64,000 bases of DNA from Artemia franciscana (GCF_032884065.1 NC_088879.1:16994489-17058488); one strand, 5' to 3'. Positions 34,072 through 46,784 are shown, numbered from the stretch's first letter. Program-made: numbers and translations. Notes: generated by a model from the sequence alone, not told the origin.

Positions 34072-34396
34072 GTACATTTGGAATGAATCCATGCATTTTG
34101 AGCTATAGCATCATTTTGGGGTGGGGGAGGGTAAGAGTACAGTTGCCTCCCCCCCCCAAATAATTTGGAGAAAAATAATAACTCATGAAATAACTTTAAA
34201 ATTGTTGCTCATTTTAAGCTTCAAATTTGCTCTTTACCTCAACCAGCAATTTTTTTAAATTAATCCCAGCTCGTTTTTCATGCAAAAAAGGCGAAAAATA
34301 GTGATCCATTGTGCTTGCTCATTAATATTTATACATATGTACCGCATGTGAAGTCTCATCATTAAGGAAATAGGTCATCTACTTCTTATGAAAGAT

Positions 34397-36080
34397 TAAA
34401 TATAAAAAAAACTATTTTTTTTAGCTGAAAGTAAGGAGCGACATTAAAACTTAAAACGAACAGAAATTACTCCGTATATGAAATGAGTTGTCCCCTCCAC
34501 AACCCCTCGCTCTTTACGCTAAAGCTTTTAATTGTTTTAAAAAGTAGAATTGTGGCAAAGAATCAAACTTTAGCGTAAAGTGCAACAACTTACTTTCAGC
34601 TAAAAAAATCAGTTTTTTTTATTTAATTTCTGAACGTTTTTGAATTAATGCATGTTTGGTTTTGGCTCTCCGCTCTTAAATTATTAAAATGAAATTTGTA
34701 TATTAATTCTTTTTTTGGCTAAATGGCTTTCTCTTAGTTTTAATCAGACGATTTTTAGAAATAGGGGGTGGAGAAGGAGGCCTAGTTGCCCTCGAATTTT
34801 TTGGTTACTTAAAAAGGCAACTAGAACTTTTAATTTTTAACGAACGTTTTTATTAGTAAAAAATATACGTAACTTAAGAATTAACTTACGTAACAAACTT
34901 TCATAACCTTATATTTTTATTATGTATACGAGGGGGTTTGTACCCTCGTTAATACCTCGCTCTTTACACTAAATCGTAAGTTTTGTCCCAATTCTTTAAG
35001 AATGACCCCTGAATCAGAAATGCCGTAGCATAAATAGTTGAAATTACTAAAAATACTTTAGCATAAAGAGCAAGGTATTTATCTCCTCCTAAATACCTCG
35101 CTCTTTATGCTAAAGTATTTTAGAACCCCTCATATGCGTAATAATCTCTGTTCGTTTTAAGTTTCAATGCTACATCTTCCTTTCATTTGAAAAAACGTTT
35201 TCATGTTTATTTTTCATTGTTTTCTTATAGTAATGCTAGAGAATCCTGCGCTCTTGTCATTGAATTTTTCTTCCCCCATGACAGATTCCTCCAAGAAAAG
35301 ATCCTCCAACATAGCCCCCTCTCCTCAGCCCCCTGAATAAAATCCCCCTGAAAACGTCTGTACACTTCCCAATAACTATTACTATATGTAAACACTGGTC
35401 AAAGTTTGTAACTTGCAGCCCCTCCCCAAGGGATTGTGGGGGAGTAAGTCATCCCCAAAGACATAGTTATTATGGTTTCCGACTATGTTGAACAAAATGG
35501 CTATCTCAAAAGTTTGATCCGTTGACTTTGGGAAAAATGAGCGTGGGAGGGGGCCTAGATGCCCTCCAATTTTTTTGGTCACTTAAAAAGGGCACTAGAA
35601 CTTCATTTCCGTTAGACTGAGCCCTCTTGTGACATTTTAGGACCACTTGGTCGATACGATGACCCCTGGGAAAAAAAAAACAAAAAACAAACAAATAAAC
35701 ACGCACCCGTGATTTGTCTTCTGGCAAAAAATACAAAATTCCACATTTTTGTAGATAGGAGCTTGAAACTTCTACAGTAGGGTTCTTTGATACGCTGAAT
35801 CTGATGGTGTCATTTTCGTTAAAATCCTATGACTTTTAGGGGATGTTTCCCCCTATTTTCCTAAATAAGGCAAATTTTCTCAGGTTCGTAACTTGATGGG
35901 TAAGACTAAACTTGATGAAACTTGTATATTTAAAATCAGCATTAAAATGCGATTCTTTTTGATGTAGCTATTGATATCAAAATTCAATTTTTATAGTTTT
36001 GGTTACTATTGAGCCGGGTCGCTCGTTACTACAGTTCGTTACCACGAACTGTTTGATTCGTTACCACGAACTGTTTGACT
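34397..36080 (-). mobile_element. Family B element, copy 3 (near full length)
   Basis: Same order as copy 2 on the opposite strand: foldback at 34397-34630 (right arm shortened by a deletion), second foldback around 34915-35140, body, and terminal hairpin at 36035-36060. The hairpin end is duplicated (ACGAACTGTTTGA occurs twice in tandem). Confidence 0.8.
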
Positions 36081-38029
36081 TGAATTATGCACGCTTATCC
36101 TAGTCTTGACAAGTTTTTTTTTGCAGGGGGGTAGGAACTAAGGTCCTTGGGGAAAAATTTGGGCCTGGAGAGGGGAGTTGCCCCCCGCCTTATTTTAAAT
36201 AACGCCCCTGCAGTGGGGGCAGCCCCTCTTCCTATCTTCATAGAGCTCAAAATGTCAAAAATGTTTTCAAAAAAAGGGCGAAATTATTTTATGGGTCTTA
36301 AAAAACAATGTAGAAAAGAAAGATACTCTGAAATATTATCCATCCTCCAGAAAAATACCTATTCCCCCTCCATGCGGTAAGCCGCTATTTACACCATTTT
36401 AGAAAGGAACATAAATTGCAAGGACCCAGTTTTGTGGTTCTAAGGACCCCCATTACCATCTATCAAATATTCAAAACATCAGTTTCCTTCTTCAGTAATA
36501 AAGCCATTTCGTACAGTTTACGAGCACTACAGAGAGTTTTATAGGGGTTTTATCCTTGGGAAAAATGTGACAAACCTAATCATGGAGTTTTGTGGCACTA
36601 TCATTGATTCTAATTGTGAAGTTTATAAGCTATAAACCTAGTTGAAGGTGGGAAGACTTTGGCAACGTTCGTCGATTTCTTGGTCATCCTTCGAGAATGT
36701 TAAGAAAAGGATTTTGTTATGGGTTATGAATTTAAAAATGGAGTAGTGGTTTTGAAAACTTTTACCTTTATTTTTTATATCAAAATCTTCGAGGAAAAAG
36801 TTTGAACCTATAATATGTATATCTCAAGCAAGGATTGGTATTATATTTCACCAAAGTAGTGCTTTCTCTCGTTTTTTAGCATCTTGGTGGAAGTTAGAAC
36901 TTTGACTCTTCAACTAAATAAGACTCCTCAAAGTTTTGTACAACCACCACTTCCATAAAAACCATAAATGTCCCCGAGGCAGAACTCAAAACACTTTCTT
37001 CCATGTTTTGGGTGTTTTTGTTTCAACTCCGAAAGCCTTGTTATTTGATATCTGGACAACTTTAAATGAAATGGCTGTCTCAAATTTCTATTAAATGCAT
37101 TTCTGGACAATACAACGTGCGTGTGGGGATGGAGGGTAGGAGTGGGTAGCTGCCCTCCGATCCCGTTGACTCTTAAAAAGGAAAGTAGAACTTCTGATTA
37201 CCCATCGAATGAGCTCCTTCCGAAGTTTATCCAAAAAATCGATGAAATGAAAACGGTATTGCTAAAAATTGCGTAAGTAAAGTATTTTTTCCTAAAATAA
37301 AGCATTTACATGTTTATATGATTTTTGTACTTTTACACTTAGTCATTTTGTATGAATGTTTTATACGTATTTATTTTGTTTTCGTTAAATTTGATGCTAA
37401 CTGGTTGCTTTGGAAGTGGTTTACAAAGAGATTTTTTATCTCTTTAGATGAAAATTAGATGCACGGTGCAATTAATCTACGGTATTATAGGTAAATTCCC
37501 TGTTATATAAATAATGAGTGTTTTTGCTTTCGAAGAATTATTTTAAGGTAAAATCTAGTCTGCACAAATAGGCTAAGGTAAATAATTAAAATAATTTTCT
37601 AAAGCATCAAAATAAAAATATAGAAAAAACGATAACAATATTTCGAATAGGACCATGAAAAATAACAAGTTTTTTTCATTAATAACAGTAAAAGCCTGGA
37701 TATTTCGACTTTGCATCCGGAAGCCTTTATCAAAAGGGGGCGGGGATCAAACAGAAGTAGGCCAAACTAGGTTGTAACTCTGATATATCACAATGCAGTA
37801 AAGTAACAGTAGGAGCACAGTTAGTAGTTGGTTTGATAATGGAACCTAGCAAAATGAAATAGGCCCAGTACATATACCAAAAAAAAATAATAGATAAATA
37901 TAACCTAGGTTAAAAGAATTATAATTAAATACAGGTCATGAATGGTGGTGACATGATACTGCTTCCTAAACCCTCCCATACATTTTAAAACACCTGACGG
38001 AACAAGTCTCTAGCAGTTTAGGGCCAAAC
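36081..38029. other. No gene; old family B-like traces near 36900-37230
   Basis: The phrases ATGGCTGTCTCAAATTT, GTAGCTGCCCTCCGAT and AAGTAGAACTTCTGA recall the family B body in strongly diverged form. No exon or RNA gene is recognisable. Confidence 0.35.
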
Positions 38030-39065
38030 AAAAAGTCGAACGCTAGATGGCGCTGCTGGTATTTCCCTTCGGGACTAGCACCAGTTTCCTCTCAAGTATC
38101 CCATATTCTATTCTCAACAATAAAGACAAGACTACACATAGGACACGTCCAACTACAAGCTGGCCTGATTTGGCCTAAAAATGCAACTCTCGTCTAGATT
38201 TGAAAATGTTAACTAATCAACCAAAGAGTAAGGGTAACTTATAAGAGTGAGAACTGGCGCTAGTGCAGACAAAAAACTATCAGCACCATCTAGCGTCAGG
38301 CAAAACTCGGCATTTTCCCAGTGTAATAATAATAATTAACTAATTTTAATAATCAATTTAGTCATTGTTCTTGGTAAAACACGGGTATTCATACCCTAAT
38401 TAATGAGGATGACAGGTGGTTTCGTATTAAATCGGGATTTAAGCAGGTCTTTGTTCTATCCCTCTTCATAGGGATCATTTTTATGGACTTCGAAGATGAA
38501 GATTAGCTGGATGTTTTCCAGAAAAATTGCCTACAGATTGTTCTGGGCACCCGGCTGACTCACCGTATTTCAAACAATAGACCGCACAATAAGTGTAGTT
38601 CAATCCCGCTTTCTAGGGCTATATTGAGAGAAACGTTGAGATGGCTAGGGCACGATCTGCGGACAAAGGATGACAGATTGCCGAGGATTGTACTTTTTGG
38701 TCAACCCTCTAGGGCTAAACAGAAAGCAGGTTGTCTGCGGTTGGAATGAGACGATGTCACAAAGAAAGATTTAAGGAAAATGAGAACCTCATGGGAGGGT
38801 GTAAAGAGGGGGACTTTGAACAGATTGGGACGGAGGAAGAGCGTGCGTAGCTGTGTTGGCCTCAGGCGGCTACTTGCTGCAATGAATTGTTAATAGTGAG
38901 TTGTTAGTAGAATATTGATAATGTCTGATTTCAGTTCCTGGCGAAAAATAATTACTAAGTTTAAAAAATGTCAGGTGTTGCCAAACGCTAGATAATGTTG
39001 ATAGTTTTTTGTTGTTGACTCTAGTGCCAGTTTCCACTCTTTTAAGTTACCCATGCTTTTTGTAT
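38030..39065. repeat. CTAGATGG repeat: one inverted pair and one direct copy
   Basis: A unit of about 75 bp, with GCTAGATGGYGCTG at one end and a CCAGTTYYCACTC-like phrase at the other, occurs at about 38035-38110 (+), 38240-38310 (-) and 38985-39060 (+). The third copy lies beyond the RTE fragment, so the unit may be a short mobile element. Confidence 0.5.
38497..38880 (+). pseudogene. 3' end of an RTE-type LINE
   Basis: Frames with DVFQ, RWLGHDLRTKDDRLPRIVLF and a run to the 3' end match the C-terminus of the better-preserved RTE copy at 45679-45925 (RWLGHVLRMKDDRLPKIVLF). Frame-broken. Confidence 0.65.
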
Positions 39066-39139
39066 TCAAAATTTATTATACAAACTTTAAAAATATTACA
39101 CCCCCTGCAAAGCATGTGCAGTACTGATGAAATACTTAC

Positions 39140-39266
39140 ATTGAGCTCTGTATCTTTTAGCGTAAAGTATGAACAAATTTTTGTTAGTATTGCCACTGCT
39201 GCTACTACGTCTGCCATCCATGCTGCCACTACATTTCTGTTGTTGCTCACCACCCATATCGTTATC
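39140..39266 (-). CDS. Exon of an unidentified gene (Ser/Gly/Gln-rich)
   Basis: On the minus strand, ATATTACAG precedes and GTAAGTATT follows a 127-nt open segment. It reads DNDMGGEQQQKCSGSMDGRR, then SSSSGNTNKN and LFILYAKRYRAQ. The splice borders are strong and the composition changes from a polar, probably disordered stretch to a folded-looking one. I do not recognise the protein. It could belong to the same minus-strand gene as the exons at 46.6-47.6 kb; the phases do not join directly, so further exons would be needed. Confidence 0.45.
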
Positions 39267-39327
39267 CTGTAATATAAGAACATATTTAAAATTCACAAGA
39301 AAAAACTGAACAAAAATAAAAGGTCCA

Positions 39328-39996
39328 ACCATCTACTTCTATAACCGATGAATTTAAGTAGCTCCTCATCAATCACTAATCTTCAGCTATGAAAACAGTT
39401 ATATAACATTCTGCAACAGGTACTTAAAAGTTGCAGCCAATTCCTGAGTTTCCTGATTAAACGTCCAGTTTAATCAAGAAATTCCAGTTTCCTGATTAAA
39501 CATAAAATAAACGGTTCTAATTAAAACGGTAACGGTTGATACGTTCCCAAGATCTTATCTTACCCACGCTAAAAATGGTAGATTTTATTGCATGAATCGG
39601 TCACGTTTGAAACCATGATCATGTGCTGGACACTATTCTCAACAGTCTTCAGTATTCACAGGTGATATGAAGCTGCCACCAGAAGTTGACCCGTCTTGGA
39701 TCCTACTGTCTTCTCCAAAAACTACTGTCCTACAGATTCCAATGATTTGTAGGACCGGGCAAAACTTCCTAGACAGGCCTTATTGAGCCCCAAGAGCTCC
39801 AATATCCCCTCCCTCAGCTTACAGTAATAATAGAAATAGAGACGGTTCTCTGCAACCACATATGACAAAAACTGGCTGAGTGGTTAAACTTCTATAACCG
39901 ATAAATTTAAGTAGCTCCTCACCAATCACTAATCTTCAGCTATGAAAACAGTTATATAACATTCTGCAACAGGTACCCAAAAGTTGTATCCAAGCA
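39328..39996 (+). repeat. Direct repeat pair of ~110 bp, 558 bp apart
   Basis: TTTAAGTAGCTCCTCA and AACAGTTATATAACATTCTG occur in order at about 39352-39440 and 39908-39996 with few differences. Confidence 0.75.
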
Positions 39997-40018
39997 AGTT
40001 TATTGATTAAACATGAAA

Positions 40019-41315
40019 CAAGAGCTAAGAGCTCATATGGCACTTGTGACGAGGCAAGAAGAGCTAAGAGCCGAGATGTCATATGGTATGAGCTCTAACA
40101 AAATTCTATGAATCATTGATTTAAAAGGAAAATAAGAGGCTTAATGCCGGTCAGGATTTAAAATAAGAGCTCTGAGTCACGATGTCCTTCTAAATATCAA
40201 AATTCATTAAGATCCGATCACCCACTCATATGTTATAAATACCTAATTTTTTCTAATTTTTCCTCTCCCTTTAGCCCCCCAGATGGTCGAATCTGGGAAA
40301 ACGACTTTATCAAGTCAAATTGTGCAGCTCCCTGACACGCCTACCAATTTTCATCGTCCTAGCACGTCCAGAAGCACCAAACTCGCCAAATCACTGAACC
40401 CCTCCCCCCAACTCCCCCAAAGAGAGCGAATCCAGTACGATTCTGTCAATCACGTATCAAGGACAGTTGTTTCTTCTATCCACCAAGCTTCACCCCGATT
40501 CCTCCACTTCCCGATTCCAACTCCCCCCAATGTCAAAAGATCTGGTTGGGATTTGAAATAAGAACTCAGAGACATGAATTCCTTCTAAAAATCAAATTTC
40601 ATTAAGATCCGATCATCTATTCGTAAGATAAAAATACCCCAATTTTCACGTTTTCCAAGAATTCCGGTTTCCCCCTCCAACTCCCCCCAATGTCACAGGA
40701 TCTGGTAGGAATTTAAAATTAGAACTTTAAAGCACAAGATCCTTCTAAATATTAAATTTCATTAAAGATCTGGTCACCCTTTCGTTACAAATACCTCAAT
40801 TTTCAAAATTACCCCCCCCGCCCCAACTACCCCAAAGAGAGCACATCCGTTCCGATTATGTCAATCATGTATCTGGGACTTGTGTTTATTTTTCACATCA
40901 AGTTTCATCCCGATCCCTCCAATCTAAGTGTTTTCAAAGATTTTAGGTTTCCCCCCTCCAACTCCCCCCAATGTCATCAGATCCGGTCAGGATTTAAAAT
41001 AAGAGCTCTGAGGCACAATATCATTCCAAACTTCAAATTTCATTAAGATCCCATTACCCGCTCATAAGTTAAAATGCTTTATTTTTCCTACTTTTTCCGA
41101 ATTAACCGGCCCCCCACTCCCCCCCCCCCCAGATGGTTAAATCGGGAAAACGACTATTTATAATTTAATCTGGTCCGGTCCCTGATACGCTTGTCAAATT
41201 TCATCGTCCTAGCTTACCTGGAAGTGCCTAAAGTAGCAAAACCGGGACCAACAGACAGACAGACCAACAGAATTTGCGATTGCTATATGTCACTTGGTTA
41301 ATACCAAGTGCCATA
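40019..41315 (-). mobile_element. Family A element, copy 3
   Basis: Reverse-oriented copy with both ends: CAAGAGCTAAGAGCTCATAT at the left and ACCAAGTGCCATA at the right. It has fewer minisatellite units than copies 2 and 4. The hairpin end abuts an A-run followed by truncated family B sequence. Confidence 0.8.
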
Positions 41316-41322
41316 AAAAAAA

Positions 41323-42846
41323 ACCTGAAAACGTCCGTACACTTCCCAGTAACCATTACTATACGTAAACACAGGTCAAAGTTTGTAACTTGCAACCCCT
41401 CCCACGGGGAATGCAGGGGAGTAAATCGTCCCTGAAGACATTGTTATTAGGTTTTTCGACTATGGTGAATAAAATGGCTATCTCAGAATTTTAATCCGGT
41501 GACTTTGGGGAAAAAATGAGCGTGGGAGGGGGCCTAGGTACCCTCCAGTTTTTTGATCACTTAAAAACGGCTCTAGAACTCTAGAACACTTAAAAACGGA
41601 AGCCTAGTTGCCCTCTGATTTTTTGGTTACTTAAAAAGCCAAATAGAACTTTTAATTTTTTACGAATCCTTTTATTAGTAAAAGATATACGTAACTTATA
41701 AATTATCTTACATAGAATTTTGTATTCTCATGTTTTTATTACATATATGAGGGGGTTCGCCCCCTCGTCAGTACCTCGCTCTTTACACTAAAGCTTAAAT
41801 GTTGTCCCAATTCATTAAGAATGACCCCTCAATTACAAAAGCCGTAGAATGAATACTTGAAATTACTAAAAATACTTTAGCGTAAAGAGCGAGGTATTAG
41901 GAGGAGGTGAGCCCCTCATATGGGTAATAATTTCTGTTTGTTTTAAGTTTTAATGCTGCTCCTTACTTCCCGCTGAAAAAAAATTTCATATTTATTTTTT
42001 CATTGTTTTTTTTTAAATAATGCTAGTAAATTCTGCGCTCCCTTCATGGAGATTTTCTTCCCCCATGACAAAATCATCGATGGCAAGTTCCCTCAGCATA
42101 TCCCCCGCTTCTCAACCCCTCCCCCAACCAAAAAACCCCCCTGAAAACGTCTGTACACTTCCCAATAACCATTACTATATGTAAGCACTGGTCAAAGTTT
42201 GTAACTTGTTGCCCCTCCCATGGGGACTGTGGGGGAGTAAGTCGTCCCCAAAGACATAGTTGTAAGGTTTTTCGACTACGCTGAATAAAATGGCTATCTC
42301 ATAATTTTGATCCGTTTACTTTGAGAAAATAATTAGCGTGGGAGGGGGCCTAGGTGCCCTCAAATTTTTTTGGTCACTTAAAAAGGCCACTAGAACTTTT
42401 CATTTTCGTTAGAATGAGCCCTTTTGCAACATTCTGGGACAACTGGGTCGATACGATCACCCCTGGGGAAAAAAAATAAACACGCATCCGTGATCAGCCT
42501 TCTGGCAAAAAATACAAAATTCCACATTTTTGTAGATAGGAGCTTGAAAGTTCTACAGTAGGCTTCTCTGATACGCTGAATCTGATGGTGTGACTGTCGT
42601 TAAGATTCTATGACTTTTAGGGGGTGTTTCCCCCTATTTTCTAAAATAACGCAAATTTTCTCAGGCTCGTAACTTTTGATGGGTAAGACTAAACTTGATG
42701 AAACTTATAGGCTATATTTAAAATCAGCATTAAAATGCGATTCTTTAGATGTAGCTATTGGATCAAAATTCCATTTTTAAGAGTTTTTGGTTACTATTGA
42801 GCCGGGTCGGTCCTTACTACAGTTCATTACCACGAACTGTTTGATA
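41323..42846 (-). mobile_element. Family B element, copy 4 (rearranged, no terminal foldback)
   Basis: A first piece (41323-41590) duplicates part of the body; a second piece (41590-42846) runs from the GGCAACTAG region through the imperfect foldback to the terminal hairpin, which has one mismatch (CAGTTCATTACC). Confidence 0.75.
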
Positions 42847-42859
42847 TATATAGTTTCTC

Positions 42860-43010
42860 TCTTATTCTTGTATTGTGCTGAAGACGGCCCTTGGACATAG
42901 GGCCGAAATATCCACAGAACTTATTTCCACTGTCTTGAAAAGATTTTCCCTATTGTCTCTACTTTGTATTTGTTTGTTATAGAAAGGCAGTGTGGTCTTC
43001 GTTGCTATTT
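42860..43010 (+). repeat. Family C repeat with hammerhead-like hairpin, copy 2
   Basis: Contains CTGAAGACGGCCCT, a 7-nt loop, and AGGGCCGAAATATCC: a 7-bp perfect stem inside a CTGANGA..AAA frame. Located between family B copies 4 and 5. Confidence 0.45.
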
Positions 43011-43014
43011 TCGT

Positions 43015-43872
43015 CTAGCTTATGAGGAATTTATAATGAGGGAAGAGAATTTCCATGAAGGGGGCGCAGGATTTTCTAGCATTATTTAAACAAAAACAAT
43101 GAAAAAATAAATAAATTAAAAAAATTTCACCTGGAATTATAGAGTAGCATTAAAACTTAAAACGAACGTAAAATATTACGTATAAAAGGGGGTTCGTCTC
43201 CTCCACAATACCTTGCACTTTACACTAAAGTATTTTTAGTAATTTCAACTATTTATTCTACGGCCTTTATGATTCAGAGGTCATTCTTAAAGATTTGGGA
43301 TAAAATTCAAGCTTTAGTGTAAAGAGCTAGGTATTGACGAGGGGGCAAACCCCCTCATATACGTAATAAAAACACTTAAATATAGAAGTTCGTTACGTAA
43401 GTTAATTCGTAAGGTACGTATGTTTATTACTAACAAAAGCGTTTGTACAAAAAATAAAACAAATCTAGTTGCATTTCTAACTGACCGAAAATTGGAGGGC
43501 AGCTAGGCCTTCTCCCCCACCCCTTTTTTTTATCAAAATCACCTGATCAAAACTATGAGAAACCCGTTTAGCAAAAAAAATTAATATTCATGTGCAGTGA
43601 GCCAAAATCAAAACATGCATTAATTCAAAAAGTGCAGAAATTAAACAAACAAAAAAGTTTTTTTAACTGCAAGTAAGGAGCAACATTAAAATTTAAACGA
43701 ACAGAAATCGCTCCGTATATGAAAGAGGTTGTCCCCTCCTTGACGCCTCGCTCTGTGCGCTAAAGTTTTTTGTTGTTTTAAAGAGTAGGTTTGTGAGAAA
43801 GAGTCAAACTTCTGTGCAAAAAGCGAGGCGTCGAGGAGGGGACAACCCCTTTCATATATGGAATAATTTCCG
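43015..43872 (+). mobile_element. Family B element, copy 5 (5'-truncated)
   Basis: Begins inside the body and ends in a foldback (about 43640-43872) whose arms share CCTCCTTGACGCCTCGC and its near-complement; the outer part of the right arm is missing. Confidence 0.75.
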
Positions 43873-43961
43873 CAATAAATTGCTCCTATGATGATCCGTA
43901 CCAATATGGCTGCATACAAGGCTGTGGCACAGCAATATATCTAGAGCAAATGTATCACTTA

Positions 43962-44052
43962 ATTGTAAGTAAGTAAGACGGCACTAGACCCTTAAGGTCC
44001 AAACTGGCAGTGCTGATATCCGTTTCATGGCCCTTCAGCCAGGAAGTGCAAT
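43962..44052 (-). mobile_element. 5'-truncated tRNA-derived SINE
   Basis: The minus strand reads CTTCCTGGCTGAAGGGCC, ATCAGCACTGCC and TCTAGTGCCGTCTTAC followed by (TTAC)n, the 3' part of the SINE at 54645-54965. Confidence 0.7.
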
Positions 44053-44135
44053 TTACAACAAGAGAAGTAACAAAAAAAGGCTTTCTTACTAAACTCAAAA
44101 AAAAAAAAGTTCAAAGACGAAGCAGACCTCTGCAA

Positions 44136-44336
44136 TTTGTATTGAGTATTGAGTATTGTATTGAGGCATTGTATTAAGTATTGTATTTGTATTGAGTATT
44201 GTATTGAGGTATTGTATTGAGTACTGAGTATTGTATTTGTATTGAGTATTGTATTGAGTATTGAGTATTGTAGTTGTATTGAGGCATTGTATTGAGTATT
44301 GAGTATTGTATTTGTATTGAGTATTGAGGCATTGGA
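44136..44336. repeat. Degenerate ATTGAGTATTGT minisatellite
   Basis: About 200 bp built of GTATTGAG and TATTGTATTTGT phrases in irregular order, giving false open frames on the minus strand. Confidence 0.9.
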
Positions 44337-44601
44337 ACGCAACAATGGCACCATCTGAAGCAGAGCTTTGAACTGTCTACTAATATTAAACCTCGTCAAA
44401 TTAGCCCACCCCAAGAGGTTCGACCGCGCATACAGACACCTGATGAAATGATGTCAAAACTGCACCGAAAGTGCCTCCCACTATCTCCATGACATCAAAA
44501 TCGTCAAATTCATTCGCCTCCAGCCTTTTGTACACGCAAAAGGACAACCTGACGAAATGACATTGAAAGTGCAAAGAAGAGATAAACGTAAAACGAAAAA
44601 C

Positions 44602-44935
44602 TTAGCTGGCTTGTATATCTCCTATCAAGATTGACCTGGAACCTCTTAATGGTTTCAGGAAATATGAAGTGCGATGGAATCAGGAATCATTCTCGATTAC
44701 CGAATCAAAAACCTCGGAAAGAGCCTCCTTGAACCTAATGTACTACTATATCTCGACCACCACCATCAGCAAGGATGCCATTCAAAATACAGCAGAGAAC
44801 CACCCGCCTATATCTAACTCGTCAGAAACCTCCAGTGTTTTAATCACGTATTGCGATTTCCTAAGAGACGATACAGATGCAGTGCTTGAAGTGCCTCCGG
44901 TTATGTTCGTGGAGGACCGAGCCAAAGGTTGCTAA
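44602..44935 (+). CDS. Unassigned open frame, exon-like start
   Basis: An open segment follows an acceptor-like AAAACTTAG and reads SPIKIDLEPLNGFRKYEV, then RWNQESFSITESKTSE, ending after VEDRAKGC. It is polar, with balanced codon use and no repeat character. I do not recognise it. It lies between the minisatellite and an RTE fragment, so it may be part of an older mobile element rather than a host exon. Confidence 0.3.
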
Positions 44936-45074
44936 TTTCAGGTTCAACCTCCTCCGGTCCTCCGAGTCCTCCGGGCGGTATCAAGAAATAGAGAAATCGA
45001 GAACCGCTGCCCCCCTTTATATGGATCATTTAGATGGATTTTATCTTGAGGAGGTTTGTCTTAAGCAGCACAGG

Positions 45075-45925
45075 AAAGGCAATGGGAGACCATGGAATCA
45101 AATGGGGAGAGAGAACTTTCCTAGACTTAGATTATGCTTATGATATAAGCATTAGATGAAAGTATGAGCAAAATGAATGAACTTTTAGAGGTTTTGCGAG
45201 TTCAGAGATTTTGCGAGTTCAGAGAGCTAGAATAGGTTTAAAAACCAATGATAAGAACACTAAGTCAATAAGGCTTGGAATCAGTGAAGATGAAAAGGTG
45301 ACGTTGGGTAACGAAAAAATTGATCAGGTGGACAGCCACACTTACCTTGATAGCATTATTAGCAAAGACTTTGGGAGTGGCGAAGATGTTAAAAATAGAA
45401 CAGCCAAGGCTCAAGGTGTTTTTTTTTTACATTTAAATAAAGCCTGGAAGAATAAGTCTACAAACCAAGATTACAATTTTGGAAGCTACAGTGATGACAG
45501 TGGTCAAATATGGCTCTGAAGCATGAGTGAACCAAAAAGCAGACGAAAGTTTGCTAGATGTTTTCCAGAGAAATTGCCTACGGTTTTTTCTGGGTACCCA
45601 GCTGACAGACCGTATTTCAAACAGTAGGCAACACGAAAATTGTGGTTCAATCCTACTTTCTAGGGCTATGATGAAAGGTTGAGATGGCTAGGTCACGTTT
45701 TGCGGATGAAGGATGACAGATTGCCGAAGATTGTCCTTTTCGGCCAACCGTCTAGGGTTAAACAGAAAGCAGGTCGCCTGCGCTTGGGATGGGAGGATAT
45801 CATCAAGAAGGAACTACCTGGGAGGGTGAAAAGAGGGAGGCTTCGAATAGGTTGGGAAGGGGGAGTAGCGTGCGTATCTGTGTTGGCCTCAGGCGACTCG
45901 GTACCGCAGTGAGTTGTTAGTAGTG
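45075..45925 (+). pseudogene. RTE-type reverse transcriptase fragment with mutated active site
   Basis: Contains HGIKWGERTFLDLDYA, where the catalytic motif reads YAYD (45133-45144) instead of YADD. Then come RIGLKTNDKNTKSIRLGISE, DEKVTLGNEKIDQVDSHTYL and the C-terminal RWLGHVLRMKDDRLPKIVLF. Several frameshifts. This is the fingers-palm end and thumb of an RTE/BovB-like LINE, dead. Confidence 0.8.
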
Positions 45926-46591
45926 GTAGCAGGAGAACGGCTGTCGATCATCAAACTACCAACTACGCAAAGATCCTCACGTAGCCTAAAATGTCGCAAA
46001 ATGTCTTAATATAAGCAGTAACCATAATAAAAAAAGAAAAGGGCCTTTCCAGATCCCCCCCCCCCTCCGCTGAACCTTAAGATGTTTTTGTAGTGTTCCT
46101 TGAAAAAGCAACGAATCCCCAAAGATTTTGAACAATAAATTTTTGCCCCCCCCCCTCCCCCAACTGTAAAGATTGTAATAAAGTGAAACTCAGGAAATTT
46201 AAAGATTTAATCAACCTTGCAATCTAAACAATATGTACGTTTAACCTTTGGTAGTCTAAAAGTTGGTGCGTTTCATGAGGCAAATTTAAAAAGAGCTTGG
46301 GGAAAGTGCAAATGTGCCTCGTTTTTTTTTCCACTTTTTATAGCATTTTTTAAAGTAGTTTTTTGCCAAGCAGAAAAGACTCGAACTACTAAATTTCAGC
46401 AGTCACATCAATTTCATCCCGAAAATTGATGTCTTGATTTCACTTATCGGTATCCGTATAAAAATGAAGATAAGCGAATTTTTGATGTTTTTTTTACCCC
46501 CTCCCCGAAATAAATCCCGGGCACGGCCATGCCAAAGGGTATGAGTTAACAACTCTTACTTCAAAGCAGAAGACTTAATAAAGAAACTTAC
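45926..46591. other. No gene recognised
   Basis: Includes two poly-C runs near 46060 and 46150. The open frame 46217-46429 has no recognisable feature. Confidence 0.4.
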
Positions 46592-46784
46592 CCGGTCTCG
46601 TTGAAATGTCTTCCTTTACTTGGTTTGTATCCTCTTCTTCTTCTGATGAAACAGGAAGAACTTTATTTTTCCTTCTTGTCCTTAGTTTTCGCGGTTTCCA
46701 TGAGGGTTCATCTAAGTTAATTGTACCATCTAAAAGTAAATTTATCTTAAAAAACTGCAGTGCGTACTTTTCAGTCAGTAATTG
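46592..46784 (-). CDS. Exon of an unidentified minus-strand gene
   Basis: A long polypyrimidine tract and TTACAG precede, and GTAAGTTT follows, a fully open 193-nt segment on the minus strand. It starts in phase 0 with QLLTEKYALQFFKINLLLDG, continues NLDEPSWKPRKLRTRRK, and ends with an acidic SSEEEED stretch and DISTRP. A hydrophobic helix-like start, a basic patch and an acidic patch suggest a nuclear protein. I do not recognise the family. A neighbouring exon at 47496-47601 probably belongs to the same gene. Confidence 0.55.

Noticed and set aside
44025-44414. 129-codon frame rich in Asn, Thr, Ile and Gln (-)
   Set aside because: Translation of the ATTGAGTATTGT minisatellite and adjacent SINE.
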